This document shows, in pieces, positions 1 to 8,549 of a stretch of 64,000 nt of DNA. This DNA is from Hyphomicrobiales bacterium (GTDB lineage: Bacteria; Pseudomonadota; Alphaproteobacteria; Rhizobiales; Rhizobiaceae): contig JAFKJY010000040.1 of assembly GCA_017305835.1 (NCBI GenBank), positions 62,001 to 126,000 of the forward strand, written 5' to 3'. The notes beneath the pieces are model-generated. The model had not been told where the DNA came from, did no database searches, and worked only from the letters and a program-made list of their open reading frames with translations. Positions within the stretch are counted from its first letter, which is position 1. Each line of letters begins with the position of its first letter. Both the position numbers and the translations under genes were made by a program.

Positions 1-39
1 GCCGGAGAACGTCTTCGATACGGATCCGAGGCGCAGCAT
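1..39 (-). CDS. livG: LivG-type ABC ATP-binding protein, 5' end only
   Basis: Only the first 13 codons are in the window. Reading the minus strand from an ATG at 39 gives MLRLGSVSKTFSG, the usual opening of an ABC ATPase (a short beta strand, then the aromatic stacking region before Walker A). It starts 2 bases after the stop of livM, as expected for the ATPase gene of a branched-chain amino acid importer operon. Everything diagnostic (Walker motifs) lies off the left edge, so the call rests on the start and on position after livH and livM. Confidence 0.6.
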   Translation of the reverse strand, partial: MLRLGSVSKTFSG

Positions 40-41
40 CG

Positions 42-977
42 TCACGTCTCCGACGCCCCCCGCACCAGGCGGACGCGGGAAAACAGGCTTGCGACGCCGC
101 CGGGCAGGAACAGCACGATGAGCAGCATCACGACGCCGAAGACGAGCAGCGGGTACTCGAAGCTCGCGGTGACGAAGAAGTTCAGCACGACGAAGAGCGC
201 GGCGCCGATGATCGGGCCGAAGAAGGTGGTCAGCCCGCCGGCGAGCGTCATCAGCAGCGGCTCGGCCGACTGGGTCCAGGTGAGCAGGGCCGGATAGGCC
301 GCCTGCTGCTCGATGCCGCGCAGCCCGCCGGCGACGCCGGCGAGCATGCCGGCGATGACGAAGGCGGCGCGCTGGTAGGCCACCACGTTGATGCCGATGA
401 AGCGGGCGCGCTCGGCGTTCTGGCGGATGGCGGCGAGCGCCTCGCCAAACGGCGAATGCAACACGCGCCACAGCCCCGCGAGGCACAGGACGCAGACGCA
501 CAGCGCGAGATAGTAGAGCGTCGTCACCGGGCTCAGCCAGTCCGGAACGGCGATCGGCAGCCCGTCGTCTCCGCCCGTCAGCCGGTACTGGCGCACCACG
601 ACCGTGTAGACGAGCTGGCCCAGCGCGAGCGTCAGCATCGCGAACTGGATGCCCTTGGTCCGCACCGAGATCCAGCCGATCGCGGCCGCCAGCACGCCCG
701 CGCAGAGCGGCGCCAGCACCAGGCCCAGAAGCACCGGCAGTCCGAGCCGGGAGGCGGCGATGGCGACCGTGTAGGCGCCCGCGCCGTAGAACGTCGCATG
801 GCAGAAGCTGAGCAGCCCGGTCATCCCGAAGACGAGATTGTAGCTCGATGCGAACAGCGCCATGACGAACAGGCCGACCAGCAGGTACAGGTAGGTGGCC
901 GGCAGGATCAACGGCATCGCCGCCAGCAGCGCGACGCCGGCGATGCAGGCGAGGATCGGCGCATAGGGCCTCGTCAT
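42..977 (-). CDS. livM: LivM-family branched-chain amino acid ABC permease
   Basis: A 311-residue inner-membrane permease of the LivM family, which pairs with LivH to form the channel for branched-chain amino acids or related compounds (amides, aromatic acids in some relatives). The protein is almost wholly hydrophobic, with about eight to ten membrane segments and the family stretch GLLSFCHATFYGAGAY near residues 54-69. A cytoplasmic loop (GEALAAIRQNAERARFIGINV) contacts the ATPases in this family. Its ATG overlaps the livH stop by 4 bases, so the two are translationally coupled. The family is certain; the substrate cannot be told from sequence. Confidence 0.92.
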   Translation of the reverse strand: MTRPYAPILACIAGVALLAAMPLILPATYLYLLVGLFVMALFASSYNLVFGMTGLLSFCHATFYGAGAYTVAIAASRLGLPVLLGLVLAPLCAGVLAAAIGWISVRTKGIQFAMLTLALGQLVYTVVVRQYRLTGGDDGLPIAVPDWLSPVTTLYYLALCVCVLCLAGLWRVLHSPFGEALAAIRQNAERARFIGINVVAYQRAAFVIAGMLAGVAGGLRGIEQQAAYPALLTWTQSAEPLLMTLAGGLTTFFGPIIGAALFVVLNFFVTASFEYPLLVFGVVMLLIVLFLPGGVASLFSRVRLVRGASET

Positions 978-1855
978 GCCATCACCCTGCCGCCGAAAAG
1001 TCCGTTGCGCCGGAAAAGCATGACGAGGGCGAGGATGATGTAGACGGAGGTGGCCGCAAATTCGGGGGCGAACAGGATGCCCAGCGCCTGCGCCAGGCCG
1101 ACGATCAGCGAACCGGCGAGAGCGCCGACGATGCTGCCCACCCCGCCGATCAGCACGACCGCGAAGGATTCGATGATGACCGCATGGTCCATGCCGAGCG
1201 ACACGGAGCTGGCCGGGGCCGAGAGCGCGCCGCCGAGCCCGGCCAGCATGCAGCCGAGGACGAACACCTTGCTCTGGAGCTGGCGCACGTCCGTCCCGAG
1301 CGCACCCAGCATCTCGCCGTCGAGCACGGAGGCGCGGACCAGCGTTCCGAACCGCGTGCGGTTGAAGACGACATGGATCGCCGCCAGCACGGCGAGCCCC
1401 ACCGCGATCAGGAACAGGTTGTAGACGGGCACGACGATCGAGCCGAGGAAGACGGCGCCTTCGAGGAAGGACGGCCGCGGGACGGTGAGGTAGGCGACGC
1501 CCCAGATCATCTTCACGAGGTCGGCGATGATGAGCGCGACCGCGTAGGTCAGGATGATCTGGTAGTAATGCGACCGGTGGGCGATGCGCCGCAGCAGCCC
1601 CCGTTCGACGGCGAAGCCCAGCGCCCCCACCACGATCGGCGCGCCGACGAGGGCGGCGACGAACGCGGCCGTGCCGAAGCCGAGCTGGCTCGACACGCTG
1701 AAGGCCACGTAGGCCCCCAGCATGTAGATCGCCCCATGCGCGAAGTTGGCGATCCGCAGGGAGCCGAAGATCAGGGTCAGGCCCGTCGCGACGACGAACA
1801 TGACCATTCCCCGGCTCAGCCCGCCGACGACCTGGCTCGCAACCGCTTCCAGCAT
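974..1855 (-). CDS. livH: LivH-family branched-chain amino acid ABC permease
   Basis: A 293-residue inner-membrane permease of the LivH family. The N-terminus reads GLSRGMVMFVVATGLTLIFG followed by RIANFAHGAIYMLGAY, the signature of this family, and there is a G-rich segment (IGGVGSIVGALAG) near residue 237. It lies 18 bases after the binding-protein gene and overlaps livM by 4 bases, forming one operon with it. Length is normal for the family (about 290). The partner ATPases LivG and LivF must lie beyond the left edge. Confidence 0.93.
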   Translation of the reverse strand: MLEAVASQVVGGLSRGMVMFVVATGLTLIFGSLRIANFAHGAIYMLGAYVAFSVSSQLGFGTAAFVAALVGAPIVVGALGFAVERGLLRRIAHRSHYYQIILTYAVALIIADLVKMIWGVAYLTVPRPSFLEGAVFLGSIVVPVYNLFLIAVGLAVLAAIHVVFNRTRFGTLVRASVLDGEMLGALGTDVRQLQSKVFVLGCMLAGLGGALSAPASSVSLGMDHAVIIESFAVVLIGGVGSIVGALAGSLIVGLAQALGILFAPEFAATSVYIILALVMLFRRNGLFGGRVMA

Positions 1856-1873
1856 CGCAGCCGGACCTCTGGC

Positions 1874-3097
1874 CTATGCGCGCCGGCTCGCCTCGACTTC
1901 CTCTATGGACGGCCAGATCTCCTCCGCCGGGATGCGGCTCATCGAGCCGAAGACCTTGAACGGATAGGCCGGGTCCGGGACGCTGGTGCCGATGAAGGAG
2001 GGCACGTTGGCCTGGTGGTCCTCCTTGCGGAACGAGATCTGGCCGCGCAGGCCGTCATACTGGATCGCCTCGATCGCACCCACGACCGGATCGCTGTCCA
2101 CCGTGCCGGCCTTGGTGCTGGCGAGCGCGAAGATCTGCATCGCCTCGTAGGACATGATGGCCCAGTCCGCCGGATATTCGTTGAACTTCGCCCGGTAGTT
2201 CTTCGTGAACTCCTCCATCCTCGCGCCCTCGAGCGCGAAGAACGGCGCGCGCATCTGCCCGACGATGCCGTCGGGCATGTCAGCGCCGAGCGCCCTCAGG
2301 TCGTCGAAGAAGAACATGCTGGCGAATATCGTCCTGTCGAAGAAGCCGTAGGGCTTGGCCTGCTTGACGAAGCCGACGAGGTCGGCGCCCCACAGATAGG
2401 AGAAGACGACCTCCGGGCGCGCCGACATGAGCTGGGTGATGTAGCTGGTGTGGTCCGGCTCGCCCAGCTTCGGGAACGATTCGACGGTGACCTCGGCGCC
2501 GGGGTTCACCTTCTTGAGCCAGGGCTTGAAGTAAGCGAGCCCCTGGTGGGAGGCCTCGTAGTCGGCGCCGATGAAGCCGAAGCTGCGCGCCTTCTTGCCG
2601 ATCGCCGCGGCGATCGCGCGCGATTCCATCAGCCCGCTCGGCACGACGCTGAAGAAATACGGGTGGAACAGCTCCATCGCCAGACGCGGCGTATTCGGCG
2701 CCGTCATGATGACCGGGACCTTGTTCTGCTTGGCGAGGTTGGAGATGCCGAGCGCCACGCCGCTGCTCACCGGCCCGATCAGCAGGCTGACCTTCTCCGA
2801 CGTGATCAGGTCGCGTGCATGCGAGACGCCGAGATCCGGCTTGGCCTGGCTGTCGCGCACGACGAGCGCGACCTCGCGGCCCAGAAGCCCGCCGGCCGCA
2901 TTTATTTCGTCAATAGCTTGACGCAAGCCGTTGATCTGCGAGTTCGCATAGGCGGCAGCGATGCCGGTGAGATCCGTCGCGATGCCGATCTTGATCGGGT
3001 CCTTGGACTGCGCCCATGCGCGCGAGGCAAGCGCAACCGCGCCCGCGCCACCCATAGCGAGGACCGTACGGCGCGACGGATTGAAACGGCTGGTCAT
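1874..3097 (-). CDS. Periplasmic binding protein of a LivJ-type ABC importer
   Basis: A 407-residue solute-binding protein of the branched-chain amino acid type (Peripla_BP_6 fold). The N-terminus carries a twin-arginine-like export signal (SRRTVLAMGG, then a hydrophobic stretch ending ASRAWAQ), so it may be exported folded by Tat; cleavage after AWA is likely. The mature part starts IKIGIATDLTGIAAAYA, typical for these proteins, followed by INEINAAGG-like and RDSQAKPDLG segments. A strong ribosome site (GGGAGGAG, 7 bases before the ATG) supports the start. First gene of the liv operon. Substrate is unknown; the nearby acyl-CoA dehydrogenase and SDR genes hint at an organic acid or amide (inference). 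Confidence 0.9.
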   Translation of the reverse strand: MTSRFNPSRRTVLAMGGAGAVALASRAWAQSKDPIKIGIATDLTGIAAAYANSQINGLRQAIDEINAAGGLLGREVALVVRDSQAKPDLGVSHARDLITSEKVSLLIGPVSSGVALGISNLAKQNKVPVIMTAPNTPRLAMELFHPYFFSVVPSGLMESRAIAAAIGKKARSFGFIGADYEASHQGLAYFKPWLKKVNPGAEVTVESFPKLGEPDHTSYITQLMSARPEVVFSYLWGADLVGFVKQAKPYGFFDRTIFASMFFFDDLRALGADMPDGIVGQMRAPFFALEGARMEEFTKNYRAKFNEYPADWAIMSYEAMQIFALASTKAGTVDSDPVVGAIEAIQYDGLRGQISFRKEDHQANVPSFIGTSVPDPAYPFKVFGSMSRIPAEEIWPSIEEVEASRRA

Positions 3098-3163
3098 TTC
3101 GAGCTCCTCCCGAGTTCGGATATCCGCCCTGCCGCGGCCACAGGCCTGCGCGCAGGATGGGGC

Positions 3164-3193
3164 ACGCTATCATCGCGGCGCCAATTACGTCAA
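3164..3193 (-). promoter_or_regulatory. Candidate sigma-70 promoter for the liv operon
   Basis: On the minus strand TTGACG (3193-3188) and TAGCGT (3169-3164) are 18 bases apart, about 70 bases upstream of the binding-protein ATG. The -35 box matches consensus at 5 of 6; the -10 is weak. Assigned by eye only. Confidence 0.4.
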
Positions 3194-3246
3194 ATAGTTT
3201 ACTCAATATGACGGATGGGGGCGCGCGAAGGCCGTGAATCCAGCTC

Positions 3247-3265
3247 TAAACGGTACAATCGTCCA
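3247..3265 (+). promoter_or_regulatory. 19-bp regulator box, copy 1
   Basis: TAAACGGTACAATCGTCCA here matches TAAACAGTACATTCGTACA at 6428-6446 at 16 of 19 positions. Both copies lie 8-9 bases upstream of the -35 of a gene of the same cluster (acyl-CoA dehydrogenase and SDR). The core has the form GTAC-N4-GTMC. The obvious candidate for binding it is the two-HTH TetR-like protein encoded between the two genes. Centre near -54 relative to the predicted start site, a position more typical of activation than of repression. Confidence 0.55.
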
Positions 3266-3274
3266 GCTCTGCGC

Positions 3275-3303
3275 TCGACACGAATGCCGCGTCCGCCTAT
3301 GCT
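3275..3303 (+). promoter_or_regulatory. Candidate promoter of the acyl-CoA dehydrogenase gene
   Basis: TCGACA (3275-3280) and TATGCT (3298-3303) with a 17-base spacer, 31 bases before the ATG. The layout (box, -35, 17-base spacer, TATG-type -10) is repeated upstream of the SDR gene, which strengthens both assignments. Confidence 0.5.
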
Positions 3304-3333
3304 CGGTCCGCTCCATGCAGAGGGAACAGGCCA

Positions 3334-5130
3334 ATGATCGTCGACCGCCGGGACCTGGATTTCGTCCTGTTCGAGCTGCTCGGCGTCGAGCGGCTCCTGG
3401 AGCGTCCGCGTTTCGCCGCCTACGACCGCGGCGCGATCCGGCAGATGCTCGACACCGCCCAGCAGATCGCCGAGGCGAAGTTCCTCCCCTGCGCGGCCGA
3501 GGTCGACGCCGACGAGCCGGCCTTCGTCGACGGCAAGGTGCGCATGCCGGCGGCGACCGGCGAGGCGCTGCGCGCCTTCGCGCAGGCCGGCTTCTTCGCC
3601 CTCCCCTTCCCCGAGGAAGCCGGCGGGCTGCAGGCGCCGTGGTTCCTGCACACCGCCGTCGGCGGCCTCTTCACCTGCGCCAACACGGCGATCAGCAACT
3701 ATGCCTTCCTGACGGTGGCGGCGGCCAACCTGCTCAACGCCTTCGGCTCGGACGCGCTCAGGGAAACGTTCCTGCCGCCCATGCTCGAAGGCCGCTGGTT
3801 CGGCACGATGTGCCTGTCCGAGCCGCAGGCCGGCTCCTCGCTCGCCGACATCCGCACCACCGCGACCCCGGCGCAGGACGGGCTCTACCGCATCAGCGGC
3901 AGCAAGATGTGGATCTCCGGCGGCGAGCAGGAGATCTCGCAGAACATCGTCCACATGGTGCTGGCCAAGATCCCCGGCGGGCCGGCCGGCACCAAGGGCA
4001 TCTCGCTGTTCCTCGTGCCCAAGCGCAGGGTCGGCCGGGACGGAACTCTCGGCGCGCCGAACAACATCGCGCTCGCCGGCCTCAACCACAAGATGGGCCA
4101 GCGCGGCACGACCAACTGCCTGCTCAATTTCGGCGAGGGCGGCGACTGCCTCGGCCACCTCATCGGCGAGCCGCACCGCGGCATCGAATACATGTTCCAC
4201 ATGATGAACGAGGCCCGCATCGGCGTCGGCCATGCCTCGATCATGGCCGCGCTGGGCGGCTATCTCTATTCGGCGCAGTATGCGCGCACGCGGCCGCAGG
4301 GCAGGCGGGCGGATCAGAGGGACCCGACGACGCCTCAGGTGCCGATCATCGAGCATGCCGACGTCCGGCGCATGCTGCTGGCGCAGAAGGCGGCGGTCGA
4401 GGGCGCGCAGGCGCTCAGCCTCTATTGCGCGACGCTTGTCGACGAACTCGCCACGCAGGACGACGCGCAGGAGCGGAGACGGCTCTCGGCGCTTCTCGGC
4501 CTGCTGACGCCGGTCGTGAAGTCATGGCCCTCGGAGCATTGCCTCGAGGCCAACAAATGGGCGATCCAGGTCCTCGGCGGCTACGGCTACACCCGCGACT
4601 ACCCTGTCGAGCGGCTCTATCGCGACAACCGGCTGAACCACATCCACGAAGGCACGTTCGGCATCCAGGGCATGGACCTGCTCGGCCGCAAGGTCGCCGG
4701 CGACGGCGGCGAGACGCTGCGGGCCTTCGCCGCCACGATGCGCGAGGCGGTGGCGGCCGCCGCGCGACACCCGCGGCTCGGCGAGGATGCAAGCCGGCTC
4801 GCGGAGGCGATCGACGCGCTGCTGGAGACGGCCGCAGGCCTGCTCGCATGCGCCGACCCGGCGCGGCGGCTGGCGAATGCGACGGTCTTCCTCGACGCCT
4901 TCGGCCATGTCGTGATCGGCTGGATGTGGCTGCGCCAGGCGACCGTCGCCGCCGGCGCCCTCGCCGCGCAGGACCTGCCCGACGCGGAGCGGGCCTTCTA
5001 CGAGGGCAAGATCGTCACCTGCCGCTATTTCAGCCGCCACGAGCTGCCGCTTGCGCAGGCGCGGCTGGCGCTCTGCGCCTCGCTCGACGCGACCTGCCTC
5101 GACGCACCGGTCGAAATCTTCGCCGGATAG
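3334..5130 (+). CDS. Acyl-CoA dehydrogenase, large (DmdC/AidB-like) type
   Basis: A 598-residue FAD-dependent acyl-CoA dehydrogenase, longer than the classical 380-residue enzymes, as in the DmdC-like group with an extra C-terminal domain. The FAD/substrate region MCLSEPQAGSSLADIRT is near residues 163-180 and KMWISGGEQ follows. The catalytic-base position of this group is E439 in IHEGTFGIQ, preceded by LGGYGYTRDYPVERLYRD. The C-terminal 130 residues are helical and end in a four-helix-like segment. It would form an alpha,beta double bond in an acyl-CoA. It diverges from the liv operon and is followed after 61 bases by the TetR-like regulator. The specific acyl-CoA is unknown. Confidence 0.9.
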   Translation: MIVDRRDLDFVLFELLGVERLLERPRFAAYDRGAIRQMLDTAQQIAEAKFLPCAAEVDADEPAFVDGKVRMPAATGEALRAFAQAGFFALPFPEEAGGLQAPWFLHTAVGGLFTCANTAISNYAFLTVAAANLLNAFGSDALRETFLPPMLEGRWFGTMCLSEPQAGSSLADIRTTATPAQDGLYRISGSKMWISGGEQEISQNIVHMVLAKIPGGPAGTKGISLFLVPKRRVGRDGTLGAPNNIALAGLNHKMGQRGTTNCLLNFGEGGDCLGHLIGEPHRGIEYMFHMMNEARIGVGHASIMAALGGYLYSAQYARTRPQGRRADQRDPTTPQVPIIEHADVRRMLLAQKAAVEGAQALSLYCATLVDELATQDDAQERRRLSALLGLLTPVVKSWPSEHCLEANKWAIQVLGGYGYTRDYPVERLYRDNRLNHIHEGTFGIQGMDLLGRKVAGDGGETLRAFAATMREAVAAAARHPRLGEDASRLAEAIDALLETAAGLLACADPARRLANATVFLDAFGHVVIGWMWLRQATVAAGALAAQDLPDAERAFYEGKIVTCRYFSRHELPLAQARLALCASLDATCLDAPVEIFAG

Positions 5131-5191
5131 CGTAGTCTGCGCCGCGGCGGCGAGCGCGGCCCGCCGGACAGGATCGGCCATCGGACACGGC

Positions 5192-6430
5192 ATGGGCGGA
5201 GAAGGCAGGACAAGGCAGCGCGCGGCGCAGGACCGGACGCTGGTCACGCGCGGCAGGATCCTCGACGGCGCGACCCGCGTGCTGGCCGAGGCCGGCGTGC
5301 CCGGCCTGACCCACCGCGCGGTCGCCCGCGCCGCCGGCGTCAGCCTCGCGGCCACGACCTACCATTTCGACACCAAGGCGCAGATCGTCGAGGAGACCTC
5401 GCGCGCGCTGCTCGAGGCCTATCTCGCCGCCTTCCGGCGCATGGAGGCGCGCATCCGCACGGGCGGGGAGACCCGGCTCGCCAGCCTCGACGACCTCGTG
5501 CGGCGCGTCGTGCTCAACGCCGTGGGGCGCGACCGCACGCGCTCGCTGGCCTGGTGCGAACTGGTCCTGCATGGCGGCCGCAGCGCCGCCGGCCGGGCGA
5601 TGGCGCAGCTCTGGTACGAGCAGCTCGATTCGATCTGGCACGACATCGCGCGGCTGTTCGATCCTTCCGCATCGAGAGATCGAGCGGCGGCCGCCGTCGA
5701 CCTCGCGATCGGCCTCACCTTCATCCTGCATCCGCTCGGCCTCGACCAGGCGACGGCGGCCGACCTGCTCGCCGGTCGGCAGGATCTCGAGCCGGTGCTG
5801 CGGGCCGGTCTGCCGGCGAACCGCATCGAGCGCGGCGACGACACGGGGCCGGAGGCGCGCAGGAAGGTCCTGCAGGCGGCGATCGATATCATCGTCGAGG
5901 AGGGCGCGACCGGCCTCTCCTACGGCCGCGTCGCCAGCCTCGCCGGCATGGCGCGCAGCGGCCCGGGCTATTATTTCCCGGCGATCCGCGACCTGCTCGA
6001 AGCCGCCCAGATGGCCCTGTTCCGGCGGGCCAAGGCGCGCTACCGGGACGGCCTCGCGGCTGGCGACGCGGCCGGGATCGACGAGAACCGCCTGCTCGAC
6101 CTGACGACGGCGATCTTCTTCCGCGAGGCGCTGGAATCCGGCCGCGAGAACATCGGCTACCATTCGGTCTGGATGAGCGCGGCGCAGGACCCGTCGCTGC
6201 GGCCCGCCGTCGCGTCCTCCCTGCTCGACCTCCAGCGGGCGTGGTCGCGGCGCATCGCGGCCGTCTACGGCGCCGCACCTAGCCCGACGGTCCCGCTGCG
6301 CATGCAGGCCATGTTCACCGGCAAGCTGGTCCGCGCGACGGCCGCCGCCGCCGGCCTCGCCGACCTCTCGCGGGTGCGCGGGGACTTCGCCGCCGTCCTG
6401 CGGGACGGGGCGGGCGGGAAGGCGCCATAA
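5192..6430 (+). CDS. TetR-family-like regulator with two HTH domains
   Basis: A 412-residue protein, twice the usual TetR length, holding two TetR-type DNA-binding domains in tandem. The first spans about residues 20-66 (RILDGATRVLAEAG, LTHRAVARAAGVSLAATTYHF). The second spans about 221-266 (KVLQAAIDIIVEEGATGLS, GRVASLAGMARSGPGYYF). Each is followed by a helical region of about 130-150 residues that would be the ligand and dimer domain. An upstream ATG at 5051 is possible in the same frame, but it would lie inside the acyl-CoA dehydrogenase gene and add an Arg/Ser-rich tail without homology, so 5192 is preferred. Probable regulator of the flanking acyl-CoA dehydrogenase and SDR genes through the boxes at 3247 and 6428. 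Confidence 0.85.
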   Translation: MGGEGRTRQRAAQDRTLVTRGRILDGATRVLAEAGVPGLTHRAVARAAGVSLAATTYHFDTKAQIVEETSRALLEAYLAAFRRMEARIRTGGETRLASLDDLVRRVVLNAVGRDRTRSLAWCELVLHGGRSAAGRAMAQLWYEQLDSIWHDIARLFDPSASRDRAAAAVDLAIGLTFILHPLGLDQATAADLLAGRQDLEPVLRAGLPANRIERGDDTGPEARRKVLQAAIDIIVEEGATGLSYGRVASLAGMARSGPGYYFPAIRDLLEAAQMALFRRAKARYRDGLAAGDAAGIDENRLLDLTTAIFFREALESGRENIGYHSVWMSAAQDPSLRPAVASSLLDLQRAWSRRIAAVYGAAPSPTVPLRMQAMFTGKLVRATAAAAGLADLSRVRGDFAAVLRDGAGGKAP

Positions 6431-6446
6431 ACAGTACATTCGTACA
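6428..6446 (+). promoter_or_regulatory. 19-bp regulator box, copy 2
   Basis: TAAACAGTACATTCGTACA. The first three bases are also the stop codon of the two-HTH regulator. The centre GTAC-ATTC-GTAC is a repeat of a self-complementary tetramer, so it reads as both a direct and an inverted repeat. See copy 1 at 3247. Confidence 0.55.
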
Positions 6447-6454
6447 AATTCCGC

Positions 6455-6483
6455 TTGCCGCGCATTTCCGGCGAGCCTATGAC
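6455..6483 (+). promoter_or_regulatory. Candidate promoter of the SDR gene
   Basis: TTGCCG (6455-6460) and TATGAC (6478-6483) with a 17-base spacer, 46 bases before the ATG. Box-to-promoter spacing (27 bases from box start to -35) is almost the same as at the acyl-CoA dehydrogenase promoter (28). Confidence 0.5.
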
Positions 6484-6528
6484 GGCGCGCAGCGGCCCGC
6501 TCCCGGGCCGGATGCAGCGGAGGCTGGA

Positions 6529-7320
6529 ATGCTGGATGCGTCGGGGCTGTTTTCGCTCGAGGGCCGCGTCGCCCTCGTCACCGGCGGCTCGCGCGGCATC
6601 GGCCGGATGATGGCGGAAGGTTTCCTCGCCCAGGGCGCCCGCGTCTACATCTCGGCGCGCAAGGCCGACCAGTGCAACGCCGCGGCGGAAGAGATGGGGC
6701 CGAACTGCTTCGCCCTGCCCGCCGACATCTCCACCGTCGAGGGCGCTCGCGCTTTGGCCGACGCGTTGCGGGCGAAGGAGCCGGCCCTGCACATCCTCGT
6801 CAACAATGCGGGCGCCGCCTGGGGCGCCCATTTCGAGGACTTCCCGGAGAGCGGCTGGGACAAGGTCTTCGACCTCAACGTGAAGACCCCCTTCTTCCTG
6901 ACGCAGGCGCTGCTGCCGGCCCTCAAGGCTGGCGCCGGCCCCGACCGGCCCGCCAAGGTCATCAACATCGGCTCGGTCGACGGGCTGCGCATCAGCCCGT
7001 GGGAGACCTTCAGCTACCAGGCCTCCAAGGCCGCGCTGCACCACCTGACGCGCAGGATGGCCGCGCGGCTCATCTCCGACCACATCGTCGTGACGGCGAT
7101 CGCGCCCGGCGCCTTCCCGTCGGACCTGAACCGCGCCGCGCGCGACAAGGGCGATGCCTATGTCGCGTCGATCCCGGCCGGCCGCGTCGGCAGGACCGAG
7201 GACATGGCCGCGGCGGCGATCTATCTCGCCAGCCGGGCGGGCGACTACGTGGTCGGCGAGGTGCTGACGGTCGACGGCGGCGCCGTCCACGCCTGCCCGC
7301 CGCAGATGGTCGAGCCCTGA
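6529..7320 (+). CDS. Short-chain dehydrogenase/reductase (SDR)
   Basis: A 263-residue classical SDR that oxidises or reduces a hydroxyl/keto group with NAD(P). The cofactor loop TGGSRGIG is at residues 18-25, NNAG at 92-95, and the catalytic set is S149, Y163 and K167 (YQASK). The end reads LTVDGGAVHACPP, typical of FabG-like reductases. A GGAGG ribosome site 5 bases before the ATG supports the start. With the acyl-CoA dehydrogenase upstream it may take part in breakdown of a fatty or branched acyl substrate (inference). It converges with ackA, separated by 55 bases with no clear terminator. Confidence 0.9.
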   Translation: MLDASGLFSLEGRVALVTGGSRGIGRMMAEGFLAQGARVYISARKADQCNAAAEEMGPNCFALPADISTVEGARALADALRAKEPALHILVNNAGAAWGAHFEDFPESGWDKVFDLNVKTPFFLTQALLPALKAGAGPDRPAKVINIGSVDGLRISPWETFSYQASKAALHHLTRRMAARLISDHIVVTAIAPGAFPSDLNRAARDKGDAYVASIPAGRVGRTEDMAAAAIYLASRAGDYVVGEVLTVDGGAVHACPPQMVEP

Positions 7321-7375
7321 GCGATCAGGAATAACGCCGAAGTCCCCATACGGCGGTCTGGACAGCCAGCCTGTG

Positions 7376-8536
<1,161 letters not shown>

Positions 8537-8549
8537 CGGCTGGTGCTGC

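Noticed and set aside
7358..7366. CTGGACAG resembling a TauR repeat near the end of ackA
   Set aside because: Single copy, no partner 22 bases away and downstream of the genes.
7321..7375. Terminator between the convergent SDR and ackA genes
   Set aside because: Only a 5-bp stem (CGCCG / CGGCG) with an 11-base loop and no T-run; too weak to list.
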